Shown in pieces: positions 1 to 6,848 of a stretch of DNA of 17,053 nucleotides (its first letter is position 1; every line of letters starts with the position of its first letter). Origin of the DNA: Desulfurococcales archaeon. Its GTDB lineage: Archaea; Thermoproteota; Thermoprotei_A; Sulfolobales; Desulfurococcaceae. A program made the translations under genes and the position numbers. The notes beneath the pieces were generated by a model, which saw nothing but the letters and a program-made list of their open reading frames with translations, was not told the origin of the DNA and searched no databases. The stretch is taken from the NCBI GenBank assembly GCA_027028805.1, contig JALVHX010000024.1:1-17053 (forward strand), given 5' to 3'.

Positions 1-3
1 TCT

Positions 4-14
4 CATGGTCTCCT
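4..14 (-). promoter_or_regulatory. Possible start of a gene leaving the left edge
   Basis: On the minus strand an AGGAGA ribosome-binding-like sequence (14 to 9) sits three bases before an ATG (6 to 4), and A/T-rich TATA-like stretches lie upstream around 28-45. This would fit a minus-strand gene that begins here and runs out of the window. Only two codons are visible, so nothing can be said about the product. The rest of 1-80 shows no coding signal. Confidence 0.22.
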
Positions 15-51
15 AACTATTGAGTAGTAATTAAGGATATACAGTGATTGT

Positions 52-56
52 AAAAA
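52..56 (-). terminator. T-tract after the small minus-strand gene
   Basis: Read on the minus strand, five T residues follow the stop codon of the 81-392 gene by about 25 bases. Archaeal termination often needs only a short U-tract, so this is a plausible terminator. No hairpin is visible beside it. Confidence 0.25.
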
Positions 57-80
57 GGATATATTGCTTTGTATGGCTCC

Positions 81-392
81 TTAGGTTGCCGCTGTGGCTT
101 TCTCGCTTGTCTCTGCTCTGGGTATTCCGTGGTGTTCGAGGTATATTGCTACTATTATTCTCCCGCGTCTAGGGAACACTGTTATTTCTGCCCCATCATA
201 GTTGACTGTTAGGTTGCGGGGAGCCGTGTACCCGAGCTCGGAGAGTATGAAAGCCACCGTCCTGTATATATCGTATGCGATCCTGCTGTATTCTTTTACC
301 GCCGAGAACCCTATGTCGGGTGCTAGCGCGTAGTCTACGACGCGTCCATCCCTATCAAGGACCACGACCGAGAAAGATGAGGCCACGTGCAT
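81..392 (-). CDS. Small protein of unknown function, possibly Roadblock/LC7-like
   Basis: This encodes a 103-residue soluble protein. I do not recognise it with confidence. The order of predicted elements is an N-terminal strand (FSVVVLDRDGRVVDYAL), a long central helix (about residues 30-53), then two or three strands (NLTVNYDGAEITVF, RIIVAIYL). Helix-flanked sheets of about 100 residues of this kind occur in archaeal Roadblock/LC7 proteins, which bind small GTPases; that assignment is inference only. There are no membrane segments and no cysteines. The ATG at 392 follows GAGAGGTG closely, which supports the start. The gene is monocistronic as far as can be seen, divergent from htpX, with its own TATA box and a palindrome between the TATA box and the start. 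Confidence 0.7.
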   Translation of the reverse strand: MHVASSFSVVVLDRDGRVVDYALAPDIGFSAVKEYSRIAYDIYRTVAFILSELGYTAPRNLTVNYDGAEITVFPRRGRIIVAIYLEHHGIPRAETSEKATAAT

Positions 393-427
393 GCACCTCT
401 CTCCCAGGCTTGACCTGTACCTGTTCC

Positions 428-447
428 ACGTGTAAGCACTTACACGT
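428..447. promoter_or_regulatory. Perfect palindrome, probable operator
   Basis: The arms ACGTGTAAG and CTTACACGT are exact reverse complements separated by CA, giving a 20-bp dyad. It lies about 25-30 bp downstream of the minus-strand TATA box (471-480), so it covers the expected transcription start of the 81-392 gene and its early leader. A homodimeric repressor bound here would block that promoter. The regulator is not identifiable from this window. Confidence 0.6.
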
Positions 448-470
448 CTACTAGATCATCGGGGCGCGCC

Positions 471-480
471 GCTTATTTAA
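471..480 (-). promoter_or_regulatory. TATA box for the 81-392 gene
   Basis: On the minus strand the sequence reads TTAAATAAGC in an otherwise G/C-rich stretch. With the usual archaeal spacing the transcript would start near 450, leaving a leader of about 58 bases that contains the palindrome at 428-447 and the ribosome binding site. Confidence 0.55.
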
Positions 481-499
481 CGGGGCAGGGCCGGTATTC

Positions 500-545
500 C
501 AGGGGTATAGGGGATACCTATATACGCCGCTATACAGGGGTATAA
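500..545 (+). promoter_or_regulatory. htpX promoter region with direct repeats
   Basis: CAGGGGTATA occurs twice, at 500-509 and 535-544. The second copy contains the TATA-like GTATAATT, which lies about 26 bp before the GTG start of htpX, so that promoter would give an almost leaderless transcript. A further TATA candidate (CTATATAC) lies near 509-516. GGTAT-AGGGG-ATACC at 504-518 is a small inverted repeat. The repeats could be regulator sites overlapping the promoter. Confidence 0.45.
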
Positions 546-568
546 TTCATCACTAGGGGCTGGTAGCG

Positions 569-1519
569 GTGCTGGCCAAGCTGTATCTAGCGATGATAGT
601 GACCGCGGTAGTGGTCCTAGGGATCTCGAGCCTCGTGCTCTACGGCCTGCTCGTATTCATAGGCGATCCCGGTATAACGGGGCTCGTATTCATGATAGCA
701 CTGATGGTTATCCTCCAGTGGCTCCTCGCACCCTATATCATAAACCTGATGTACCACGTCCACCCATACGACGGAGACCCGGCGATACTTGAGCTCTACG
801 AGGAGGTTGCGAGGAGGAGCGGGTTCAAGAACCCGCCTCCCCTCATGATAGCGGAGATCACTATACCGAACGCGTTCGCCTACGGCAACACGTTCACGGG
901 ATACAGGGTAGCCGTCACGAGGAGGCTCCTAGAGATACTAGAGCCCCGCGAGCTCGCAGCAGTCCTAGGCCACGAGCTGGGCCATATAAAGCACAGGGAT
1001 GTAGCCGTCATAATGGTTATAGGGCTCCTGCCAGCCATAATCCTGTGGCTGGGAGAATACCTGCTGCGCTGGGGATGGCTGTTCGGCTACAGGAGGGATC
1101 GCGAGGGAGGAGGCGCCCTCTACCTACTAGCACTAGGCGCCGCCCTGGCCGCGATAGGGTTCCTGCTAAACCTTATGATGCTCTACTTCAGCAGGCTCAG
1201 AGAATACTACGCCGACGCACACTCGGCCACGCACGTCGACAACGGAGCATACCTGCTCCAGAGAGCACTGGCCAAGATACTAATAGACACAGGCTACCTG
1301 GCGCGCAGGGGAATAAACCTATCCAGGTATACACAGATGAAAGCCCTGTTCATACAGAGCCCGGAGTATAAGGCGCCGCTATACGGCGACATAGACTATG
1401 TCATAGAGGAGATAAAGAGGTCGAAGCCGAGCCTGCTCCGCGAAATATTCAGCAGCCACCCCCACCCAGCCAAGAGGTTCAGGTTCCTCGACAAGCTCGC
1501 CTCCGAGACACGCGGCTAG
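569..1519 (+). CDS. htpX: HtpX-type membrane zinc metalloprotease (M48)
   Basis: This 316-residue integral membrane endopeptidase of the M48 family is expected to act in quality control of membrane proteins, with its active site facing the cytoplasm. Two N-terminal membrane segments lie at about residues 6-32 and 36-60. The zinc motif HELGH is at 135-139, and the third ligand is Glu212 in EYYAD (212-216). Two more hydrophobic segments lie at about 145-167 and 182-208. NAFAYG upstream of HELGH is also typical of the family. A C-terminal HPHPAKR motif is present (S-S-H-P-H-P). The length matches archaeal HtpX. The GTG start at 569 gives a normal first membrane helix, and AGGGGC lies just upstream. 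No key residue is missing. The gene stands alone between its own promoter and a new promoter after its stop. Confidence 0.95.
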   Translation: MLAKLYLAMIVTAVVVLGISSLVLYGLLVFIGDPGITGLVFMIALMVILQWLLAPYIINLMYHVHPYDGDPAILELYEEVARRSGFKNPPPLMIAEITIPNAFAYGNTFTGYRVAVTRRLLEILEPRELAAVLGHELGHIKHRDVAVIMVIGLLPAIILWLGEYLLRWGWLFGYRRDREGGGALYLLALGAALAAIGFLLNLMMLYFSRLREYYADAHSATHVDNGAYLLQRALAKILIDTGYLARRGINLSRYTQMKALFIQSPEYKAPLYGDIDYVIEEIKRSKPSLLREIFSSHPHPAKRFRFLDKLASETRG

Positions 1520-1556
1520 GAACACATATATTGCGTCGACACGGGATGTAATAACA

Positions 1557-1575
1557 TAATTTATTTTATTATACA
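1557..1575 (+). promoter_or_regulatory. TATA box region for the 1647-2780 gene
   Basis: An A/T-only stretch (ATAATTTATTTTATTATA) stands out from its G/C-rich surroundings. Placed about 27 bp upstream of 1594, it would start a transcript near the base of the hairpin at 1596-1618. The T-rich run may also end htpX transcription. Confidence 0.5.
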
Positions 1576-1595
1576 CGGCCTCCGGGGCCATTGCT

Positions 1596-1618
1596 GAGCC
1601 GCCCGGGCTCGGCGGCTC
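1596..1618 (+). repeat. GC-rich hairpin at the expected transcript 5' end
   Basis: GAGCCGCC (1596-1603) and GGCGGCTC (1611-1618) are perfect complements around a 7-base loop CGGGCTC. The 8-bp stem is nearly all G/C and would be very stable even at high temperature. It lies between the TATA box and the start codon at 1647, so it would sit at or near the very 5' end of the mRNA. It could protect the message or act as a DNA-binding site. Confidence 0.55.
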
Positions 1619-1646
1619 TCGGCGAAGAGCGAGAAAGGGGAGCGCT

Positions 1647-2780
1647 ATGTACGAATACTATGCGCCTACGAGAATACTTATAGGAAACGGCGTCTCCGGC
1701 AAGCTACAGGAGGCCCTCGCGTTTCTCCGGGAAACATACTCCTCGGTATACGTTGCCGCGTCTAAGACCCTGTGGGAAAACGGGGCTCTAGGAGCCTTCA
1801 GGGACACCCTCGAGGATCTTGGCGCGGACGTGCACTTCAATATATACAGCGTCAACGGCCCATCGGTTAAAGAGGTCCTCGAGCTATACAGAGACATGGA
1901 GGCCGTGGAGGCCGACATCGCCATCGGTGTCGGGGGCGGAAGACTCCTAGACGCCGTCAAGCTGGCCGCCGCCATATATGCCTCCGGCGGCGTGGGAGAG
2001 GCAGAGCTATCCCGGAGAGAGCTGGAGCTCGAGGAGAGCATACCCGTTATACTGGTGCCGACAACGTTCAGCGGTGCAGAGACCAGCAGGTTAGCATATA
2101 TAGTTGTGCCGTCGACGGGGGCGAAGCTCTCGGTCGAATCACATACACTCTACCCCCGCATAGTTCTCGGAGACCCCTCCCTATCATCCACCCTCCCCCC
2201 GCGCACAGCCGCTGCCCAGATCATAGCGCTCCTGGCCGCATCAATAGAGGCCTATGTATCCCTCTCCACAACCTGGTTCGCAAGAATCTTTGCACGCGAA
2301 GCTGTAAGGCTCGTAGCCCGCAACCTCTACCCTCTCCTACAGGGCGGGGGAACCAATGTAATGGAAGCCCTACACGCCGCCTCCACCCTGACAGGCCTGG
2401 CTCTCAGCCACTCCTCCCCCACCCTGCTGACAGCGATGGCAATGACACTTAACAGCCTCTACCACATCCCATACGGCGAGGCGGCGGCCGTGCTTCTCCC
2501 GGCATGGCTCACTGTGATCAGGGGGGCCCGCGAACAGGATCTAGGGAGCCTGGCGTGGTTCGCACAGATAGGGCTCTCCTCGAGCAACCTGATCAAATGG
2601 GTCTCCGCGGCCATCTACGCGGCCCAGCTCCCGCGCAGACTCAGAGACCTCGGCGTGGACATGGAGGGTCTCCGGGGCATGGCCCTGATAGTATGGAACG
2701 ATATGAGGGGATTCGTAGAGAACAACCCTGTCCCTATGGGTGTTGAGGATATCATAGAGGTGTATAAGGCAGCCTACTAG
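1647..2780 (+). CDS. Iron-alcohol-dehydrogenase-fold protein lacking all metal ligands
   Basis: This 377-residue protein has the layout of group III (iron-dependent) alcohol dehydrogenases. The N-terminal Rossmann-like half carries the nucleotide loop GVGGGRLLD (94-102) and PTTFSGAET (138-146). The C-terminal half is helical. When aligned on E. coli FucO from memory, the ligands D196, H200, H263 and H277 fall on Ala194, Ala198, Thr262 and Tyr276, and the active-site H267 falls on Met266. The flanking landmarks are conserved (SIEAYVS after the first pair, IPYGEA around the last), so the alignment is well anchored. Catalysis of metal-dependent alcohol oxidation is therefore unlikely. It could be a cofactor-binding regulator or a metal-free reductase. 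Glycerol-1-phosphate dehydrogenase is an unlikely alternative because that enzyme also needs the metal. ATG at 1647 follows AAAGGGGAGCGCT. It may be an upstream neighbour of the fumarase operon but has a separate promoter. Confidence 0.85.
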   Translation: MYEYYAPTRILIGNGVSGKLQEALAFLRETYSSVYVAASKTLWENGALGAFRDTLEDLGADVHFNIYSVNGPSVKEVLELYRDMEAVEADIAIGVGGGRLLDAVKLAAAIYASGGVGEAELSRRELELEESIPVILVPTTFSGAETSRLAYIVVPSTGAKLSVESHTLYPRIVLGDPSLSSTLPPRTAAAQIIALLAASIEAYVSLSTTWFARIFAREAVRLVARNLYPLLQGGGTNVMEALHAASTLTGLALSHSSPTLLTAMAMTLNSLYHIPYGEAAAVLLPAWLTVIRGAREQDLGSLAWFAQIGLSSSNLIKWVSAAIYAAQLPRRLRDLGVDMEGLRGMALIVWNDMRGFVENNPVPMGVEDIIEVYKAAY

Positions 2781-2799
2781 GCCCGGCCATTATCTCATA

Positions 2800-2815
2800 G
2801 GAACACACTTGTTCC
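2800..2815. promoter_or_regulatory. Dyad upstream of the fumarase/Hdr operon promoter
   Basis: GGAACA (2800-2805) and TGTTCC (2810-2815) are exact reverse complements with a CACT spacer. The dyad lies 20 bp after the preceding stop codon and about 38-53 bp upstream of the TATA box at 2853, a position suited to an activator or to a weak hairpin ending the upstream transcript. Confidence 0.4.
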
Positions 2816-2851
2816 ATAGAATATATGGTACCCATGTATCCTCCCGGCAAC

Positions 2852-2863
2852 GTTTTTATAATA
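2852..2863 (+). promoter_or_regulatory. TATA box of the fumarase/Hdr/fumarate reductase operon
   Basis: GTTTTTATAATA is the only strong TATA-like element between 2780 and 2947. The predicted transcription start is near 2884. This decides the start of the first gene, because the open frame reaches back to 2809, upstream of the promoter itself. A 10-bp palindrome ATCCATGGAT (2927-2936) lies in the leader just before the ribosome binding site. Confidence 0.6.
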
Positions 2864-2946
2864 AACAGGCTGGAAGAACTATTCATTGCATCCACCGACA
2901 CACGCATCCACGCCAGCGCCTCCATGATCCATGGATGGTGGTGTTT

Positions 2947-3819
2947 TTGAGCATCAGAGAAGCGGTTATGAACGCCCTATACGACGCTATCCATAGAGCC
3001 GTGGTTTACCTGCCGCCGGATGTAAAACAGGCTATTAGGCGCGCATACGAGGAAGAAGACAACCCGGCGGCCAGGGCCCAGCTAGAAGCTATTCTACGCA
3101 ACATAGAGCTCGCGGAGAAAACAGGGAAACCCCTGTGCCAGGACACGGGGCTCCTAACACTATACGTCGAGCTCGGGAAACGCTTCCCCCTACCAGACGG
3201 GTTCCACGAGATCGTGGCCGAGGCGGCTAGGAAGGCTACACGAGAGATCCCGCTCCGGCCCAACTCCGTCCACCCGTTCACCGGCAGAAACACGGGAGAC
3301 AACACTGGGAGGCTTGTACCCTATATACACTGGGAGATAAACGATGGAGACGAGCTGAAGATAACAGTGGTGCCCAAGGGAGGAGGAGCAGAAGCTGTCT
3401 CCATGCTAAGGCTCCCCCCGCCCGGCAAGGGTGTGGAAAACGTTGTGGAGACAGTGATAGACGCGGTCCTCGAAGCCGGCGCAAAGCCGTGCGCCCCCCT
3501 CATAATAGGGGTGGGCGTGGGGGGCGGCGCGGACATAGCCATGATCCTAGCCAAGAAGGCCGCCGCACTCAGGAGGATAGGGGAGAGAAGCCCCGACCCC
3601 TCCATAGCCGGTCTCGAGGAGAAGCTCCTGGAGGCCGTTAACTCTCTGGGCATAGGCGTCATGGGCCTGGGTGGATCACACATGGTTCTAGACGTGCACA
3701 TAGAGTATGCACATAGACACCCCGCCAACTACCCCGTGGCGGTGGCCTTCCAGTGCTGGGCCGCGCGCCGAGCCACCGCCATAGTATCGAGCAGCGGAGA
3801 GTACAGGGTGTACCAGTAG
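2947..3819 (+). CDS. fumA: Fumarate hydratase class I, alpha subunit
   Basis: This N-terminal half of the two-subunit, oxygen-sensitive [4Fe-4S] fumarase interconverts malate and fumarate. With the chosen start it has 290 residues. The three cluster ligands are Cys64 in PLCQDTG, Cys182 in KPCAPLIIGVGVGG, and Cys270 in FQCWAARRA; their spacing matches single-chain class I fumarases. The segment HPFTGRNTGDN is also conserved. The frame is open from 2809, but those codons precede the TATA box and look unlike the family. The TTG at 2947 follows GGTGGTG and gives the expected N-terminus ending in YLPPDV. ATG 2935 and ATG 2968 are alternatives. The beta subunit follows after 26 bases. This is the first gene of the operon that also holds fumarate reductase, so the enzyme probably supplies fumarate to it. 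Confidence 0.93.
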   Translation: MSIREAVMNALYDAIHRAVVYLPPDVKQAIRRAYEEEDNPAARAQLEAILRNIELAEKTGKPLCQDTGLLTLYVELGKRFPLPDGFHEIVAEAARKATREIPLRPNSVHPFTGRNTGDNTGRLVPYIHWEINDGDELKITVVPKGGGAEAVSMLRLPPPGKGVENVVETVIDAVLEAGAKPCAPLIIGVGVGGGADIAMILAKKAAALRRIGERSPDPSIAGLEEKLLEAVNSLGIGVMGLGGSHMVLDVHIEYAHRHPANYPVAVAFQCWAARRATAIVSSSGEYRVYQ

Positions 3820-3845
3820 AGAACACCCAGGAGGTGACGAGACAA

Positions 3846-4457
3846 ATGACTGTCCACCACCTATCCACTCCCCTCTCAGAAGAAGATGTCCGGGGCCTCA
3901 GGGCCGGCGACATTGTTTATTTATCAGGAATAATAGTTACGGCACGGGACGCGGCCCACAGGAGAATGATCGAGTATATTGAGCGCGGAGAACCACTCCC
4001 CATAGACCTCAGGGGGCTCGCGATCTACCACTGCGGCCCCGTTGTCCGGAGAAAGAACAGTGAATGGGAGATAGTGGCGGCCGGCCCCACCACGAGCGCC
4101 AGGATGGAGCTCTACGAGGCCACCATTATAGAGAAGCTGGGCGTGAGAATGATCATAGGGAAGGGCGGCATGGGGGCCAGAACCGCCGAGGCCTGTAGGA
4201 GACACGGAGCTGTATACACCGTGTTCACGGGAGGCGCCGCCGTCCTGGCCGCCGAGGCCGTGGAGAAGGTGGAGAGAGTGGAGTGGCTGGATCTAGGCGT
4301 GCCCGAGGCCCTATGGGTCCTCAGGGTCCGCGACTTCGGCCCCCTCCTCGTCGCCATAGACTCGCATGGCAGAAACCTTATCGAGGAGACTCTTCTCAGG
4401 GCCCGCGAGAGGAGGGAGGCCGCATTATCGATCGCTAGGAAGGCCATCGAGGGGTGA
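3846..4457 (+). CDS. fumB: Fumarate hydratase class I, beta subunit
   Basis: This 203-residue C-terminal (swivelling) domain partner completes the fumarase active site with the alpha subunit. Family motifs in order are LRAGDIVYLSG near the N-terminus, then YHCGPVV, GPTTSARM, IGKGGM, and VFTGGAA, ending with the helical tail. The length is normal for the two-subunit type. The ATG at 3846 is preceded at eight bases by a strong GGAGGTGA (3830-3837), which decides the start although the frame is open further upstream into the alpha gene. Its stop overlaps the hdrA start (GTGA), so the two are probably translationally coupled. Confidence 0.93.
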   Translation: MTVHHLSTPLSEEDVRGLRAGDIVYLSGIIVTARDAAHRRMIEYIERGEPLPIDLRGLAIYHCGPVVRRKNSEWEIVAAGPTTSARMELYEATIIEKLGVRMIIGKGGMGARTAEACRRHGAVYTVFTGGAAVLAAEAVEKVERVEWLDLGVPEALWVLRVRDFGPLLVAIDSHGRNLIEETLLRARERREAALSIARKAIEG

Positions 4458-6424
4458 GCCCTGGAGTGGCTGGTGGGGAAGGAGAGAAGCCCCGTATAGG
4501 CGTATTCGTGTGCCACTGCGGCACAAACATAGCCGGGGTCGTTGACGTCAAGAAGGTGGTGGAGGAGGTCAGCAAGCTCCCCGGCGTCGTACACGCCGAG
4601 GACTATGTCTATATGTGCTCACAGATAGGCCAGCAGAAGATCATAGACGCTATACGGGAGAAGAAGCTCAACGGCGTCGTGGTCGCGGCGTGCACCCCGA
4701 GCCTCCACGGAGAAACCTTCGCCAAGGCGGTGGAGCACGGGGGGCTGAGCAGGCATAGATACGAGTTCGTATCCATAAGAGAGTATGTGAGCTGGGTTCA
4801 CTGGCACGACAGGAAAAAGGCTACGGAGAAAGCTATAAGGGAGATAGCGGCGGCGGTGGCCAAGCTCGCCGACAACAAGGTATATGAGCCGATAAGGAGG
4901 GCGGTCAAGAAAAAGGCCCTCGTCATAGGCGGCGGCATAGCCGGCATGACCGCGGCCGTTGATCTCGCCAACGCGGGTATACCCGTGGTACTGGTGGAGA
5001 AGAGCCCGACGATCGGGGGGAGGATGATACAGCTCAGCATGACTTTCCCCACACTCGACTGCGCCCAGTGCACCATAACACCCAAGATGGCGGAGGTCGC
5101 CAACCACCCCAACATAAAGCTCTACACGCTCTCAGAGGTCATAGACGTCGAGGGGCATGTAGGCAACTATAAGGTCAAGATACTGCAGCATCCCAGGATG
5201 GTCGATATAGACGAGTGCAGGCTATGCGGCTTCTGTGAGAGAGCCTGCCCCGTAGAGGTGCCCAACGAGTTCAACAGGGGTCTCGGGAAGCGCAAGGCCA
5301 TATACCTGCCGTTCGCACAGGCCGTGCCCTCGGCCTACGTCATAGACGCGGAGCACTGCACGCGGTGCGGGCTCTGTGTCAGGGCCTGCCCCGTGGACGC
5401 GATCAATCTCGACGAGAAGGAGAGGATCATAGAGGAGGAGGTTGGCTCGATAATAGTCGCCACAGGCTTCGATATATATCCGCCCGAGAACCTGCCAGAG
5501 TATGGATACGGTATATACAAGGATGTCGTGGACGCGCTCCAGTTCGAGCAAATGATAGTCCCAAGCGGGCCGACGCGCGGAAGAATAGTGAGGCTCAGCG
5601 ACGGGAAGCCCGCGAAAACAGTTGTCTTCATCCAGTGCGCCGGCAGCAGAGACGTCAACCATCTCCCCTACTGCTCAAAGATATGCTGTATGTATACCGC
5701 TAAGCAGGCAATGCTCTACAAGATGAAGGTCCCGGACGGGAAGGCATACATCTTCTACATAGACGTGAGGGCTGCGGGCAAGGGATACGAGGAGTTCTAT
5801 AAGAAGGCCCAGATGACGCCCGGCATCCACTATGTGAGGGGCCGCGTATCCAGGGTGTACAGGGAGCCCGGCGACGACAGGCTCACCGTAGAGGGAGTGG
5901 ATACTCTTAGCGGCAAACTAGTCAAGATCAAGGCTGATCTAGTCGTGCTGGCCGTCGGCATAGTGCCCCGCCTCGACCCAGAGCTGGCGTCGAAGCTCAA
6001 GATCGCTGTAGACGAGTATGGCTTCGCACAGGAGGTGCATCCCAAGCTCAAGCCCGTCGAGACAGAGGTCGGAGGAGTCTTCGTGGCGGGAGCCGTGCAG
6101 GGCCCCAAGGATATAAGCGAGAGCGTTGCACAGGCGTCCGCCGCAGCCGCGAAGGCTATGCAGCTCCTGGTCAAGGACTATGTGGAGAAGGAGCCCCTGA
6201 TAGCCGAGGTGGACGAGGAGCGGTGTGATGGATGCGGCATATGCGCCTCCACATGCCCCTACGAGGCTATAAAGATAGAGAATGGGAAGGCTCATGTAAC
6301 CCCTATACTCTGTGAGGGATGCGGCATGTGTGTATCCGCGTGCCCCGTGGGCGCCATGGAGCTCCGCAACCTCACGGATAAACAGATAACCAACATGGTT
6401 AAAGCGATCGCGAGGTGGCCCTAG
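4454..6424 (+). CDS. hdrA: Heterodisulfide reductase subunit A (bifurcating FAD protein)
   Basis: HdrA is the FAD- and [4Fe-4S]-rich core of soluble Hdr complexes, where electrons are split between ferredoxin and the HdrBC branch. It has 656 residues, as in methanogens. Visible parts in order: VCHCGTN at 19-25; FAD-binding GGGIAG at 159-164; DCAQC at 202-206; ferredoxin motifs C255-C258-C261-C265 and C302-C305-C308-C312; the CAGSRD and CSKICC cysteines of the inserted cluster region; and a C-terminal ferredoxin domain C591-C594-C597-C601 plus C620-C623-C626-C630. All cluster motifs are intact, and no in-frame TGA suggests selenocysteine. GTG 4454 overlaps the fumarase beta stop. The following mvhD, which docks on HdrA in methanogens, begins one base after the stop. 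Its electron partners in this organism are inferred, since coenzymes M and B are not expected. Confidence 0.96.
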   Translation: MSPGVAGGEGEKPRIGVFVCHCGTNIAGVVDVKKVVEEVSKLPGVVHAEDYVYMCSQIGQQKIIDAIREKKLNGVVVAACTPSLHGETFAKAVEHGGLSRHRYEFVSIREYVSWVHWHDRKKATEKAIREIAAAVAKLADNKVYEPIRRAVKKKALVIGGGIAGMTAAVDLANAGIPVVLVEKSPTIGGRMIQLSMTFPTLDCAQCTITPKMAEVANHPNIKLYTLSEVIDVEGHVGNYKVKILQHPRMVDIDECRLCGFCERACPVEVPNEFNRGLGKRKAIYLPFAQAVPSAYVIDAEHCTRCGLCVRACPVDAINLDEKERIIEEEVGSIIVATGFDIYPPENLPEYGYGIYKDVVDALQFEQMIVPSGPTRGRIVRLSDGKPAKTVVFIQCAGSRDVNHLPYCSKICCMYTAKQAMLYKMKVPDGKAYIFYIDVRAAGKGYEEFYKKAQMTPGIHYVRGRVSRVYREPGDDRLTVEGVDTLSGKLVKIKADLVVLAVGIVPRLDPELASKLKIAVDEYGFAQEVHPKLKPVETEVGGVFVAGAVQGPKDISESVAQASAAAAKAMQLLVKDYVEKEPLIAEVDEERCDGCGICASTCPYEAIKIENGKAHVTPILCEGCGMCVSACPVGAMELRNLTDKQITNMVKAIARWP

Positions 6425-6425
6425 G

Positions 6426-6848
6426 GTGTCCGGGGAGAGGGATGTATTGGTAATAGGGTTCCTGAGCAGATGGTGCGCGGGAATAGCGGCCGAGACCGCT
6501 GGAGTCAACAGGATAAAGTATTCGCCGAACATCGTCTTCATAAACCTGCCCTGCGTGAGCAGGCTCAACCCATCCCATGTCGTAGACGCATTCCTCAACG
6601 GCATAGACGGGGTGCTCATAGGCGGCTGTCTCCCCCCAGGCAACTGCCACTACAAGACCGGGAACTTCAAGGCGTTTAAACGAATGTATCTCCTCAAGAA
6701 GCTCATGGCACAGTTCGGCGTAGAGCCGGAGAGGGTTAAGATGGACTGGTTCGTCACGCCGCAATACGAGAAGATCGCGCGTGTCGCAGACTCCTTTGTC
6801 GAGGAGATAAGGCGCCTAGGCCCGGTGATGAGCCGTGGAGAAGCCTAG
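6426..6848 (+). CDS. mvhD: MvhD-type [2Fe-2S] electron transfer subunit
   Basis: This 140-residue protein of the MvhD/FlpD family normally carries one [2Fe-2S] cluster and links a hydrogenase (or formate dehydrogenase) module to HdrA. Conserved blocks are VIGFLSRWC (residues 9-17), FINLPCVSR (38-46), GIDGVLIGGC (59-68) and NCHYKTGN (73-80). Four cysteines remain: C17, C43, C68, C74. The family usually has a cysteine pair in GFCCNWC; here that pair reads Leu13-Ser14. There is also one extra residue between GGC and CHY. Four cysteines can still hold one cluster, but the coordination may differ from the methanogen protein. GTG at 6426 begins one base after the hdrA stop, and the end overlaps the next gene by 14 bases. 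Confidence 0.92.
   Translation: MSGERDVLVIGFLSRWCAGIAAETAGVNRIKYSPNIVFINLPCVSRLNPSHVVDAFLNGIDGVLIGGCLPPGNCHYKTGNFKAFKRMYLLKKLMAQFGVEPERVKMDWFVTPQYEKIARVADSFVEEIRRLGPVMSRGEA

Noticed and set aside
1647..2780. Calling this gene an iron-containing alcohol dehydrogenase or glycerol-1-phosphate dehydrogenase
   Set aside because: The fold matches, but none of the metal ligands is present at the aligned positions, so an enzymatic name would mislead.
3321..6643. Long open frames on the minus strand opposite fumarase and hdrA (for example 3321-3728, 4112-4594, 5939-6643)
   Set aside because: They lie wholly opposite strongly conserved genes, have low-complexity Ser/Pro/Ala-rich or Tyr/His/Leu-rich translations and lack ribosome binding sites; they are a by-product of G/C-rich codon use.
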